From Cryptomeria japonica (Eukaryota > Streptophyta > Pinopsida > Cupressales > Cupressaceae): a stretch of 64,000 nucleotides of DNA. This document shows positions 49,401 through 61,040 of this stretch, piece by piece. The stretch spans positions 103,406,796 through 103,470,795 of the forward strand of contig NC_081412.1 in the NCBI RefSeq assembly GCF_030272615.1, written 5' to 3'. The notes beneath the pieces are model-generated. The model saw only the letters and a program-made list of their open reading frames with translations. It made no database searches and was not told the origin of the DNA. Every line of letters begins with the position of its first letter. Position 1 is the first letter of the stretch. Position numbers and translations under genes: made by a program.

Positions 49401-50602
49401 TGCATATAGAAGAGTTCCACAAAATCTACCTTGCCTGTCTATGAGTTTGCAACCCCTTGTCATCAATCAACTTCCTATTTGAATAAAACTCTCTTAACAA
49501 GATAATTATTTCCACTCTTATTTGTTTCTTAATATATGCAAATTATACAGATTTTTGGAAACCCTTTTGCAAGGATTGAATGGCTGATTTAGTTGCAGAT
49601 TTTCAAATTTAGTTTTTTTTGTTTTTTTCTCAAAGAAGGCTTTAAATTGGTTCTTTTTTTTGGTTGGGTTCTATTTGAGGCTACAAACAAACCTCTCTGG
49701 AGGCTGTGTAGAGCTCCTCTGGGGCAATCTTTCACAGGAAGTCATGAACGCCCCCCCTTCTTACAGGCTTGACATGCAAATTTTTTTTATTTATCTAATG
49801 GTTTTCTTTTATTAAATTATATTTTTATTTATTTATTTATTTTAACTAATTTATTTAATATTTCTATAATCATTATTATTGATTTTGTTTGTTATTTGTG
49901 TATCATATAATAAGCGAATGCTAATAAAAATTAAATTTTGAACATATCTAAGATTTATCAGATCTAATATTGTTTTCTTGTACATATACATGTATATCTA
50001 TTCAGCCACATAACGCTAATCACAACATTGACTTAATATGAAGATTACTAGAATTAATATACATCTGTTCTTCTTCTAAATTTTATATATACAATTTTCA
50101 AATAGATAAATAAATGAACAATTACTTTAAACTCTTATGTAGTATATGAAATAAAAATAGATTATACAATTTCACTATGATAACACCCTTTCATTCAAAT
50201 ATAATTTATTTGGGGTTCAAAGATTAATTAATCTAAGGGAATAAAAGGTATTAGCTAATCATATCATAGAGACTTTTTCACTTTCAAGTAGTATTGCAAT
50301 ATATAAATTATTATGGATGTAAATTAGAAACATAAGAAGTAGAATTTATTTTTGAGAAAGACGAGAAATGAAACCCTTATATTATTTAACTCATCCCCTT
50401 TCAAAACCTCTAAAAATCCTCACACAATGCAAAATGTCTACAAAATTCATCGTATATCTAACATGATTTGAAAAATAAACTTTATTGAGAATTCAAAAGA
50501 CTACTTAATCACATAACAATAACTCTCCCTTTTTTCAAAAATCTAGAGTCTTTTTTCCACTACAAAAGAATTAATTGATTTCCATATTTTAGTTAATATT
50601 CA
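46472..50602 (-). repeat. 5' LTR (right copy)
   Basis: About 4131 bp. It carries the empty site for the nested solo LTR, the perfect 28 bp palindrome at 46848-46926 that the left copy lacks, and GGCATCTAACCAT-type tandem units at about 46595-46790. It also has a 62-codon plus-strand frame at 49294-49482 that is conserved in the other LTR (42625-42813). Confidence 0.75.
46848..46926. repeat. 28 bp perfect inverted repeat with 23 bp spacer
   Basis: The arms 46848-46875 and 46899-46926 are perfect reverse complements. The spacer contains GGGCGACC, which is inverted relative to GGTCGCCACC in the left LTR (about 39123-39132). The left LTR has no palindrome here. Confidence 0.85.
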
Positions 50603-50653
50603 TAGTTTTATACAACTCCGTTAAATCCAAAATTTGAATGATTTGTGGAGCAG

Positions 50654-50743
50654 GTATTAGAGCTTGGAATAGTGGCCCACTCTCTGATAATTGGAATATC
50701 ATCAGGGGCATTTGAAAGTCCATGTACCATACGCCCTCTAATG
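50654..50743 (+). pseudogene. ZIP metal transporter exon fragment
   Basis: ZIP proteins carry zinc or iron across membranes. The 30 codons starting right after a CAG acceptor-like triplet read [20 protein letters not shown] and then [10 protein letters not shown]. This is the conserved TM4 block of plant ZIP transporters (VLELGIV.HS.IIG...SPCTIRPL), including the metal-site His. The family usually continues A-LTFHQFFEG, but here the similarity stops at once and a stop codon follows. No other ZIP exon is visible on either side. The fragment lies 46 bases from the target copy that ends the LTR element. Confidence 0.75.
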
Positions 50744-50749
50744 GAAGGC

Positions 50750-52080
50750 ACGTTCAGTTATATGTTATTAAAAGTGTAAGATTTGATCTCTGAACACACT
50801 GTAAACCAAGAAAAGAAAGCATATAAATGGCCGCAAGCTATGAAAAGCACGTTATTCTTATACATTTTAAGATTGTCATATGATCCATCTCAATTTGGCA
50901 ACTGAAACCCTAAAAAATATTAAACATATGTTAGAAAGTTGGCAGAGGTAAGAATCATGCTATTTTTGGTAGTATAATAGGCACGCTTATTTGCCAAGAC
51001 TAACCAGAACTATATTGAGTTGACCTTTTTGTTCTTAAATTATATAATGTTGTACTTAAATTACTTTAATAATGCAACGAGACCATCTTATATGCTGTAA
51101 CTATTTCAACAAATTCATTAAGTATATTAACATACCATTTGAATACATGTCATTTCTATTCAAAAAAGGATTTCGTAAATACGTTTGAAAGTTATTTTGA
51201 GGTTTTTACACATGAAAAGAATGTTTTGTGGTAGCACACGTACCCAACAACCTAACATCATGAGTGAATCATATCTCTCTCAAATCTCCATGGGTAGAAT
51301 CATCAAAAGTGATATATAATGTTGAACTTTAAAGTGATTTTATAATTTTTATTATTATTATTTAACATTAATATTATAAGAGATTAATGTGTTGGTTTCA
51401 ATGACGATTCTTAGTCTTTCATTTGATAGTATTGTTGTTCATAAGAAACTATTCAAATATTTGTGAACTATCTTCATATATAATAAAACAAAACAGATTG
51501 TTAAATTATATTGTTCATCTGATTACTTGTTTGGACTCTATAATAAAGGTTAAACATAGTCTCCATTTTAATCAAGTAAAAAAAAATCACTTGACAATAT
51601 TCATTTTTTTCTTCTTCTTCGAATTGAGAGGATAGATATCTTAAATTGATTTTAGAAATTTATTGGTCTCAGGTGCTTTGATCATAAATGCTTGGGACAT
51701 ATATATACAAAGGCATGAAATAAAGCCAATAAATAACATAAAAAATGATATTATAATATTGAATAATATAAATATATTTAAATTTATATAATTAATGTTT
51801 TTAAGTTTGAAATTTAGGATTTGTGGTATATCTATGGATTTGGATTTAAATATTTTGACTTATTTATATATTAGGCTTTATATATGGAGGTTTGAAATTT
51901 ATAGTTCAGGTTATAGGTTTACAATTTACTACTTCTCCTTGACCCTCTAATTTGATAAAGAAAAAATCACATGTTAAGAAACTATTTAATTTAATGTTTT
52001 AAAATAATAATTTTTAAAATCATGAATAATATGTTAATGGAAGAATAAAAAATATGATTAAGATGAATAATTCCTTTTGT
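50750..52080. other. AT-rich DNA, nothing recognised
   Basis: I looked for further ZIP exons and saw none. No repeat boundary was found before the LINE. Confidence 0.4.
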
Positions 52081-52104
52081 GAACAACTGGAGTGAATTTT
52101 CGCT

Positions 52105-54222
52105 ATGCAAGGGGGCATCTCAAAACTTGGTTGGGGCGATGAAGCGACCGCTGATCCGCTTTCACATGAGGATCCGTTTGGTAGAAAATTGGACCAAGTG
52201 CCTCAATGGGTATTTCAGGGAGGGCAATGGGTTGATATGGCCATCCAGCAAAGTGTTTCCTCTGATCTTCCTCAGCATGGTGCTCGAATTGGTAGCAAGG
52301 GTTTGCATTGGGTTAAAAATCATAGGCGAGACTTTCATTTTTTCCCATCTTCTGATTATTTTCGTGGTTTTTTTGACAGAATGGGGGGCATGGTCAAAAG
52401 GTGGGGTTGAAGGCTCTGGGCGTTCAACGACATGGTTTAGGGGCAGTAAATATTAGGGATTCCCAAGCTATAAATAAGGCACGACCTGGGTTGGAAAATG
52501 TGGAAACTAGGGTTACTTTTGTGAAGCAGATGTCGAGTGAGTTACATTCTTCCTCACTGAAGGAAATTTTGGGTGATGCTATTGGTATTAATCGCCCTCT
52601 GCCAAATTCTGAGAAGGTTTCCTCGAAGTCACAATCTGTGTGGCTTCTGGTACCCTCGATTGATGTCTCTGATATTTCTTTGGGCAAGACGGCTCGTGAT
52701 CTTCAGGCACTGGCGGTTATAATTCAGGTTTGGGGTGACGCCATTCCTCTTTCAAAACTACAATGTAAGATCCATTCGCACTGGTATGGCACCTTGTACT
52801 TTCAAGTTATATCTGCAAGTTCTTTCATTATTGTGTTTGATTCTTCTAAAGCTAGGGATAAGGCTTTAGAGGTTCCATTTTTTTGGTTGAGCAAAAATTT
52901 GATTTTTGTAGAAATTTGGAAGCCTTTCTTCGAGCCCTCTTGTTATTCTCTACCAAACAAGTTCCTTCCTGGTATAAACTTCCTCAATTTCCTTCTAAAT
53001 TTGTTGAGTCTAATAATTTAAGGAAAATTGGGGATTCTTTTGGCAAGTTTTTACTTTCTCATTCTGGTTTTGAGGATGATTTCTTTTTGGTTAAAATTTG
53101 TGTGCTAGTTGCTGCAAATGTTTCCCCTCTTCGAACTTGCAACATTAGGTCTTCAGCTGGTATTTGGCATCAAAACTTTGTTAGGGATTCAGTGGAGTTT
53201 TCTCGTTCTTCAGTAGTTATAGAATCGGCTTTGTTCTTTGATATGAAACAGATTAAATTTGCTTCTATAACGCTTGAGTCTTCAGTAGACAGAAATCTTG
53301 AATCTCTTTCTTGGAATAAAATGAAATATGTTTTAAAAGACTAATATTTCATCTTTTATTCCTCCTTTGGACAAGAATGTTTTAGCTGGGGTTATTCCAG
53401 ATTTAACTAATTGCTCTATTTCCTTCAAAGTCCTTGGGTTTTGATAAGGGCACCTGTGTGGATAATGGTAATTTGTTGTTTAATGTTGTTGGTAATATGT
53501 CTTTGAAATATGTGGGTTTGGAAAAAGATAAACCTATTGCTAAGGGTACTTCTCTGCCTGTTAGTCCTACTAGTTTGGCTAAGAAGACTAGCGGATTTGT
53601 GTCCCCTCAGGATGTTGATAGTCCTCTTATCACCCCGGATGACCATCTTATTGCCTAAGTGCAAAATATTGTTAACTGTAATAACATTGCTCTAAATTTT
53701 GAGCTAGCTAACATAGTAATAACCTCGATTGCAATTGATTTAGGTAGGTTGGATAATGATTTATTTGATTTCCCTACTAATAACCCGTTTGAATTGCTCA
53801 ATCCGGAAAGGGCTATGGTTCCTTCTATGCTTGAGATTCCTACGAATTCTATTGGGGTTGAGGTCTTGGATCAAGGCAAGGATAAGGCCCTTGTAGGATC
53901 TGCCCCTCTAGGTTCCAGTGGTGGCTTACCTCTGATTCAGTCTGCACTTTCTTTCGCTTCTCCTTTTAGTACTCCTGCAAAGAGGGGCTATAAGCCTAAA
54001 CATGTTAAGACACAACTGGAAATTGATGCTGGTATCCAATCAACTCTTCTTTCTCCTTTGGATTCTTCCAAAAAGAAGAGGTCAAAGAATCCTTTTAGTC
54101 CACCAATTACAAGAGCCTTGGCTTCTAAAAGGAGCCTTCAAAAGGAGTTTTCTGAGAGAAAGGTATCTCAAACTTCTTATTGTGAAAAGAGGGGAGTCGT
54201 TGCCTCCCCTCTGGGCCAATGA
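52105..54222 (+). pseudogene. LINE ORF1, DUF4283-type protein, degenerate
   Basis: I chose the ATG at 52105 (MQGGISKLGWGDEATADP) as the first Met of the frame that joins the rest. A frameshift at a G run near 52385 leads into 52401-53021, which carries the DUF4283 core (AVIIQVWGDAIPLSKLQ, later IFVEIWKPFFEPSC). Another near 52960 leads to PSWYKLPQFPSKFVES and LRKIGDSFGKFL (about 52968-53060), the second half of that domain. The C-terminal part (53659-54222) is Ser- and Lys-rich (KKKRSKNPFSPP) and ends at a TGA that overlaps the ORF2 start. No zinc knuckle was seen. Confidence 0.75.
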
Positions 54223-57200
54223 AGATTATATCTTGGAATGTTAGGGGCTTAAATGCCCCTAACAAAAGACACTTGATTAAGTCCCAATTGGACTTAATGA
54301 AGTGTGATATTGTGATGGTGCAAGAAACCAAGTTAAATTTGTCTTTTACAAAGTTGTTGTTCTCTTCCTGGAAGTACTGGAAATTTTGTGCTTCTCCCTC
54401 TTTAGGGGCTTTGGGTGGGCTTGCTTTCCTTTGGAAAGATTCTAGTGTGGATCTCTCTTTGGTTGCCTCTTCATCCAATTGAATGCTTGGACTAGTTAAG
54501 AGTAGGCTATCAGGTACTAAATTCTGGCTTTTTAATATTTATGGTCCTGTTGGGGTGGTGGAAAAAAGGAAACTTTGGGAGAGTTTAGCCTTGATTGCTT
54601 CCCCTTTGTTGGGTGCCTTCTTGATTTTTGGGGGTGACTTTAATGCAATTTCTTGTCTTGAAGAGAAAGCTGGGGGGATCATTCCAAATAAGCATATTAT
54701 TGATGATTTTTGCCACTTTATCAGTAATTTGAATTTAATTGATTGTAAATGTCAAAATGGCCCTTTCACCTGGACTAATATGCAAAAAGATTTCTTTCAA
54801 ATTGCTGAAAGGTTGGACCAGTTTTTCATGTCTAACAATTGGTACAATTCTGGTCAGGACTTCTTTTTCTCAGTCTTGCCTTTTACTGGGTCAAATCATT
54901 TTCCTATCTTGTTTTCTATTCTTGAGGATAGGGCTCCTAGGAAGCTTCCTTTCAAACTTGAGCCGATGTGGTTTAGGGACCACTCTTTTTTGCCTCTGTT
55001 AAAACGGTGGTGGCTATCTACTCCACATGTTAATGGATCAAGGATGTTTCAGATAGTTAAGAAACTGGCTTTTCTAAACAATAAGATTAGAGTTTGAAAT
55101 TCTTAACATTTTAAGGATATTTTTGGGCAAAAGGCTAGGATTCAAGAGGAAATAGAACAAATTAATAAGATTACTTTGGTTTCGGGTATGACTCCTTTGT
55201 CATTTGATAGGCTTAAATATTTGAAAGCCCAATTGGAGGAAGTTTTGGCTCAGGAAGAATCTTATTGGAGGCAAAAATCTAGGGGTCTTTGGTTATCAGA
55301 GGGGGATAGGAATACCAAATTCTTTCACTCTTCAACTAAGCTTAGGAGGCAGCGCAATAGAATATCTTGTATTTATGATTCTGATGGGAGGAATTTGTTA
55401 GATGAGGATGATATTGCTTCTAAAGCAGTAAAAATTTTTAAGTCTCTGCTTTCGGCTGAGCCTGTTTCCTTGGATAATACCTTTGTTAATTTGGTCCCCC
55501 CACTTGTTAGTCAGGAGGACAATAGGTTTCTTATGGTTCCTTTTTCTTTGGATGAATTAAGGGTAGTGGTCTTTTCCATGCATCCAGAAAAGGCTCTGGG
55601 TCCGGACGGGTTTATAGCTTTATTTTTTCAAAAGTGTTGGGACTTTGTGGGGAATGATGTCTTATTAGCCCTAGAAGAGTCTAGGTGGAATAGAACTATT
55701 TTGAAAGAACTCAACATTGCTCTTATTGCCATTATTCCTAAGGTGGATAATCCTAGCTCTTTTTTTCATTTTCGCCCTATTGCTCTTTGTAATACTTTAT
55801 ATAAGATTATTACTAAGGCAATTTCACTTAGGTTGGCTAAGCTCCTTCCTAGGATTGTATCTATTGATCAAAGTGTCTTTGTACCTGGTAGGGAAACCCC
55901 AGAGGGTGCGATTGTAGCTCATGAGATTCTGCATTCCCTTTTGCTTTAGAATATTTCGGCTATGCTTCTCAAACTTGACATGCTTAAAGCATATGATCGA
56001 GTTAACTAGCAGTCTCTTCTTGTTGTTCTGAGTCACTTTGGGTTTGCTCATAGTTAGATTAAATGGGTCTTTTCTTGCATATCTTCTTCTCATTTTTTAG
56101 TTTTGATTAATGGCTCTCCTTCTAGGTTTTTTTCTTCCTCTCGAGGGGTTAGGCAAGGAGATCCTCTTTCCCATTTTTTGTTTATACTTTTGGTTGAGGC
56201 TTTAAGGAGGGCCATTTTTGATGCTAGGTCATCTAGTATGTGGTGTGGCATTAAAATAGATGGTCATCCTTCTTCACAATCCCATTGTCTCTTTGTGGAT
56301 GATACTCTTCTTTTTGGTTCAGCTTCTTTGATAGAGGCCAGAGTTATCAAGAAGATTATTGCTGATTACTCTTCTTTCTCTGAGCCAAAAGTTAATAATT
56401 TGAAATCAAAAGTCTTTTTCATAAATGTATCCCCTCTAGTTAAGAATAGGCTCACTCAATTTTAGGGTTTTCAAGTGGGTTCCTTCCCTTGTAATTACAT
56501 AGGCATTCCTTTTTGTTGGTTCGGATAAGGCTATTTTTGGGGATAAAGTGGTCCATGCGATATCTTCCAGAATTTCTTCCTGGAATCATAAATGGATCAC
56601 GTTAGCTTGTAAGATTCTTTTGATTAAGTCAATTCTTAATGTCATTCCTACTTACTTGATGTCTATTTTGAAAACTCCCCCCAAAGCTGTCTAGGATCCC
56701 AAGGTGTCTTTAAGATCTTTTCTTTGGAATGATAACATTGGGGGTAAAAAGAAGCTTCCCCTCTTAGCCTAGGATAAAGTTTGCCTTCCTAAGGAACTGG
56801 GGGGTGCGGGTATCCAAGATTTAGTTTCCCAGAATAAAGCCTTGGGGGCTAAACTTGTTTGGAAACTTTACATGTTTCCTTCGAGTAAATGGGATTTCAT
56901 TATGTTTGCTAAATATCTAAGGGGGGCTCCTAGAGAAAGGATTTTCACAGCTTCACCTCTTTCAAAAGGATCAGCTTTTTGGAATTTCTTGGTTAGCTGT
57001 AGATCGGTTATCCTTCCGCATCTTTCTTGGGTTATCTATAATGGGAAGAAGGCCTAGTTTTTGGATGAAGTTTGGAATGGTCATCCCGCATTATCTTCTA
57101 TTCGGGATTGATGTCCTTTGTCTAATATTCTTTCCGGACTTTGGGGGGTTTTTGTTGCTGATTATTTTGATATTGTTTCCTCGGGTCCGTACCCAATGTC

Positions 57201-58457
57201 TCGATGGAAGTCTTTTTCTTTTTCGCCCATTGCTAATGATTTCATAATGGCTTTTGAGGTGAGCTTTAGAAAAGATCTCTTGTATTTCAAGATAAGGATG
57301 ATTGTTTGGTTTGGACTAAGAGTTCTTTAGGTTTTTATTTAGTAAAGGAGGGATATAAGTCCTTGTCCCATTCCTCTTCTTCCTTCCCTTGGCCTTCTCA
57401 TCTTTTCTGGCATTCGACTTGTCTCCCTAAAGCTGGGTCTTTTGCTTGGCTAGCAGTTCAAGATAGAGTCCTCACTAGGATGAGACTGGATAGGCTTGGG
57501 ATTACTGCGTTTTTCCCTTGTTTGTTTTGTGGATACTACATGGAATCCATGGATCATGTGTTCTTGCATTGTCCATTTGCTCTGGATTGTTGGTACTGGT
57601 TGTTTGGTATGCTTGGTTGGTCTTCTTCCATTGGTCCTAATTTATTGTCTTATTTATTGGCTTGGCTTTTGTTGTATTCATCTTCTTTTTATTCCTCTCT
57701 TTGGATAGTGGCTCCTTCTATTGTCATTTGGAACATCTGGCTAGAGAGGAACTCCAGGTTTTTTAGCATAAATCAGCATCATTAGAGGATGTGCTTGACA
57801 AGATTCTATCCTCCATTTCTGAGGTGGTTCTTTCTTACATTTACAAAAACTTGGAACATTTGAGGTCCTTTTCCCATTGGGACAATTGGGTAACTTGGAA
57901 ATGAGGGTCTCTTCAAGCCATTCCATCTCATGGGGCTTTAGCAGCTGGATTATCCTCACTTTCCAAACATAGGTTAGTTAAATGGATGCTTCCCCCCTAA
58001 TTCTCTTTCAAATTAAATTTTGATGGGGCTGCTAAGGGTAATCCAGGGAAGTTAGAGATTGGGGTGGTCATCTTTGACCATAATTATAAGATTGTTAAAG
58101 CTGTGGGTAAATTTATTGGTGCTGGTTCTAACAATGCTGCTGAATTTCAGGCATTATCTTTTGGTCTTGATCTTGCCATCTCTTTGGGCATCAAGGATAT
58201 TATCATTGAAGGGGATTCAATGTTGGTCTTTCAGTCAGTCTCTACTAAGAAGTGTGTTTCTTGGAATTTATAGTACTTGTTAGAGCGTATTCTTGCACAG
58301 TTGGAAGAGTTTTTCTATCTTTACTATATCTCACTGTTATAGGGAAATAAATGTTATTGTAGATTATTTGGCTAATAGGGCTGTTGTTGAATGTGCTAAG
58401 TATTTGGAAGTCCCCCCTGGGGATATTCCCGCTTCTTGCATTAGTATTCTTTTTTAA
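54219..58457 (+). pseudogene. LINE ORF2: endonuclease, reverse transcriptase, RNase H, degenerate
   Basis: It starts MKIISWNVRGLNAPNK, the APE endonuclease N terminus. GGDFNAI is at about 54633. The catalytic SDH motif has become SNH (GSNHFPI, about 54889). RT: ALGPDGF at about 55600, LDMLKAYDRVN at about 55975, RQGDPLS at about 56150 and the FVDD box at 56292-56303. zf-RVT: WLAVQDRVLTRMRLDRLGI, then CLFCGYYMESMDHVFLHCPF at about 57520-57580. RNase H: FDGAAKGNPG at about 58020, NNAAEFQAL at about 58130 and IIIEGDS at about 58205, with the C-terminal part in another frame to about 58457. In-frame stops are at 54480, near 55098, 55947 and elsewhere, with frameshifts after 56465. Confidence 0.85.
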
Positions 58458-59958
58458 GTTTGATTTATCGCGGACTATAGCTTTCACCACACTCCTTGCT
58501 GGGTGTGGTTCTTCTTTCATGTATTACATCAGGGAGGGTGTTGTCTAGCCTTGTGGCAACATTTTTGTTGATGGCATACTCAATAAGTATTTTTCTCATG
58601 GAGCAAGGAGGGTTTTGGTGCTGCATTTGTTTGGGTTGTACCTTATCTGTTGTATTGGTTTAGCACTTGCTTTGGTTGGTTGTGATGTGTTTAATTTTTC
58701 ATGGGACTGATGCCTCCTATTTCTCATGATATTATTCTCCTTTTCTGGCTATTATTGGTGAGTTGGTTGTATGAATATTCGGGCTCGAGCTGACCATTAT
58801 TTGTGATCATTACTTGTGATCATTTATTGTTTGTTTGTTGTTTTGAATTGGCATATTCTTCTTATTTAACTTTACAGGTTGGTGATTTTGATTGGTAATC
58901 ATGTTGAGGTAAGTTTGTGTAGGACAATTTGGTTATCATTGCTTGGTTACCTTGTTAGTTCACCATCTACCTATATGATTGTGTAATGATGGTTGCTTTG
59001 AGTTGGCAGAGTCTAATCATTTATCTATAGATTGTTTTCGATTTGGTAATCAGTTGGGGATGAGCTTATGTAGTATGGTCTTGGCCCATCATTGTTGGGT
59101 GCCTTCATTTTCCCAACTTGGTTTCTTCTTTCATGATTATGTTATATCAATCCTGTTTTTCTTACTCCTCTTACACGTTATTTTGTTTATCATAGTGAGG
59201 AATGTTGGTTACTGCTCATTCTGTGAGGCTTTGTGCTTGATTTTGGTTGTTTTTATGATGATACCTCTATTGGATTGGTCTATATTTGGGATCTGTCGGT
59301 GCTCTTCTCATGTTTTTCCTTCTGTGGTGTCACTTCTTATGCGTTAAGATGTTCTGTTTTATTCGAAAGACATTGGTTAAGTTTGGAGGATGGTGGTTGT
59401 CTTCAAGATCTTGGAACTTGCAGATAGTTTGTTATACGAGATGGTTTCTTATCTTTCTGCTCTTTTCTTGGCTTCTTCTGTGGATTATTCTTTGGCTTGG
59501 CCTTATTTTGGTTCCTCAGGGTCTTCAACATCCTCTCCTTCTTCTTCTTTGGATTATATTGTGTTTGCTCACGATGTTTGTCTTGGCAGGATCTCTTATA
59601 ATGATTTCTCCTCTTGTTCTTGGTATCATACTAATCAGTGGATTGTAGAAGTGTGCTTTATAGACAGGGGTGACCCAGGCTCAAATCTTTTTGGCTAATC
59701 TTTTGGTTTTTTGGATGGATGTTGTTCTTCCTGATGTTTCACAATGACAGTTTCCTCTTGTATGCCTCTTATGTCAGCTTCCTTTATATCTAATGAAGAT
59801 TGTTATGTAATTGGGAAGGGTTTTTGGTAGATTGTGCCCATGAGCTTCTTGTAATGGGTAGATAGGCTTGTGTTATTTGAGCAATACTAAAGGGTTTTCT
59901 TACTGGTTCTTTCCCTTCAGTGCTCTTTGAACCAGACACCCTATAAAAAAACAAAAAT
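58458..59958 (+). other. long 3' untranslated region of the LINE
   Basis: About 1.5 kb of T- and G-rich sequence between RNase H and the terminal A-rich run. Several overlapping open frames exist (58979-59347, 59286-59648, 59390-59698), but they are Leu/Ser/Phe-rich, have no conserved motif and compete with each other. Confidence 0.5.
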
Positions 59959-59959
59959 T

Positions 59960-60590
59960 ATTAATATAATTCAATGGTTTATCCACTTTTATCAAAAATA
60001 AATAAAAAAATAAAAAATCATATTTTTTTTTGTTTAGTATAAATTAATTTTGTTAGATATTGTAATTGGAATGGTTCTGATAGACATGATATAAATTACT
60101 ATCGGTGTAATCATTGCACCTAAATAAGGTGCAACCACTAATTAATCGATAGGCTATCCCTGTGGGGTACCCCACCACCCAAAAATTGTCTCACGCCATC
60201 AAATCCTTTGTTGATAGTTTTTGCCGCCGTTGGAGAGTTTCATGCTGATGTTGATGAAGGAAATCTTTCTTCACTGGTTTGGGCAACTGCCATGCATACG
60301 TTTGGCAAAGACCCACCTCCGTGTAAACATAATCTAAACATTGATTCAAAGATACATATAAGATCAAATCTTACAGAGAAGAGAAATTCTTGTTCATTGT
60401 TCAAATTTTGTACAATAACTAGTTGCACAAATATAGATTCAAGAAAAGAAGAAATTGATGCATCCACTCTTCAATATAGAATAATAATCACTCTCTACGT
60501 ATAACACAAGCCACACCCAATAATGAAACCTGAAACCAATAACAAATATAAGACAATGGAGTGGATGAGTTGTTGCCTTTCATTACTAAT
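59960..60590. other. unassigned spacer
   Basis: The open frame at 60208-60504 has no features I recognise. Nothing else was seen. Confidence 0.35.
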
Positions 60591-60595
60591 TCTTT

Positions 60596-61040
60596 TCACT
60601 TCATTTCAACGACTCCATGAGAAAGAGTCACTAATTTTTCTTCTAATTTCATTTCTACGTCTGGACAAGTAGGATATTTCGTTGTTTCTGTGAAGACTTT
60701 ATCTCCTTGATCATTTTTTTCATCTCTGCTTTGCACACTCTTACTCCTATAAATATAGTATATCACCATCTGAGGCGTAATCAATGGCAGTCCTACAAAA
60801 TTTGAGGCCTGCATTGAAAACAATCTAATCAAAATAAGCTTCTTGAAACTCAAGTACTCCATCCATATTTCTCATGGTTATAAAAATTCCAATACCCACC
60901 ATGATCATAATGTCTTTAGCAATAAAACCATATGCGAGCCACAAAAGACTGGCGGCGAAGGTGAAGAAGGACAAGTTAAAAGGCATGAACTCCACGCTCT
61001 TGGTTTGAATCACCAGTTTTTGCAAGAAGCAACAATAATT
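60596..61040 (-). pseudogene. SWEET sugar transporter, last two exons
   Basis: SWEETs are membrane uniporters for sucrose or hexoses. On the minus strand, an exon ending at 60900 reads LVIQTKSVEFMPFNLSFFTF and then ASLLWLAYGFIAKDIMIM, the start of the second MtN3/saliva repeat. A 91 bp GT-AG intron (60899-60809, phase 0) leads to 60808-60596: ASNFVGLPLITPQMVIYYIYR, followed by a charged C-terminal tail ending at TGA. Intron position and phase fit plant SWEET genes. The exons upstream are missing: sequence from 61040 to 61410 has no SWEET similarity. The open frame over the join does not show disabling mutations, so the fragment may be recent. Confidence 0.75.

Larger units (their letters stand above)
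38685..50602 (-). mobile_element. LTR retrotransposon with about 4.1 kb LTRs and a deleted interior
   Basis: The left copy (38685-44763) and right copy (46472-50602) are direct repeats, both starting TGTAAAAACC on the plus strand. A primer binding site next to the right copy (46458-46468, minus strand) shows that the right copy is the 5' LTR and the element runs leftward. TAGTTT lies at 38679-38684 and 50603-50608, a candidate 6 bp target-site duplication. The outer end at 50602 is less certain than the TGTAAA end. Only about 1.7 kb of internal DNA remains, with no polymerase. In about 155 aligned bases beside the nested LTR I counted 7 differences, so it is much younger than the gypsy-type element at 10 kb. 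Confidence 0.8.
52086..59958 (+). mobile_element. near full-length LINE with RNase H
   Basis: ORF1 (52105-54222), ORF2 (54219 to about 58457) and a long 3' untranslated region ending CCCTATAAAAAAACAAAAA at about 59958. The start is set just before the ORF1 ATG and is approximate. I could not find a convincing target-site duplication. The domain order is endonuclease, RT, zf-RVT, RNase H, so it is a different lineage from the L1-type copy at 2905-8960. Stops and a few frameshifts make it inactive. Confidence 0.8.

Noticed and set aside
50584-50608. Alternative outer end of the 5' LTR at GATTTCCA (about 50583)
   Set aside because: It would place a purine-rich tract next to the left LTR, but the flanks then give TATTT against AGTTT. 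TTCA with TAGTTT on both sides fits better, though not conclusively.
58979-59698. Three overlapping hydrophobic frames after the LINE RNase H
   Set aside because: They compete in different frames, are low in complexity and have no motif. They are better explained as 3' untranslated sequence.
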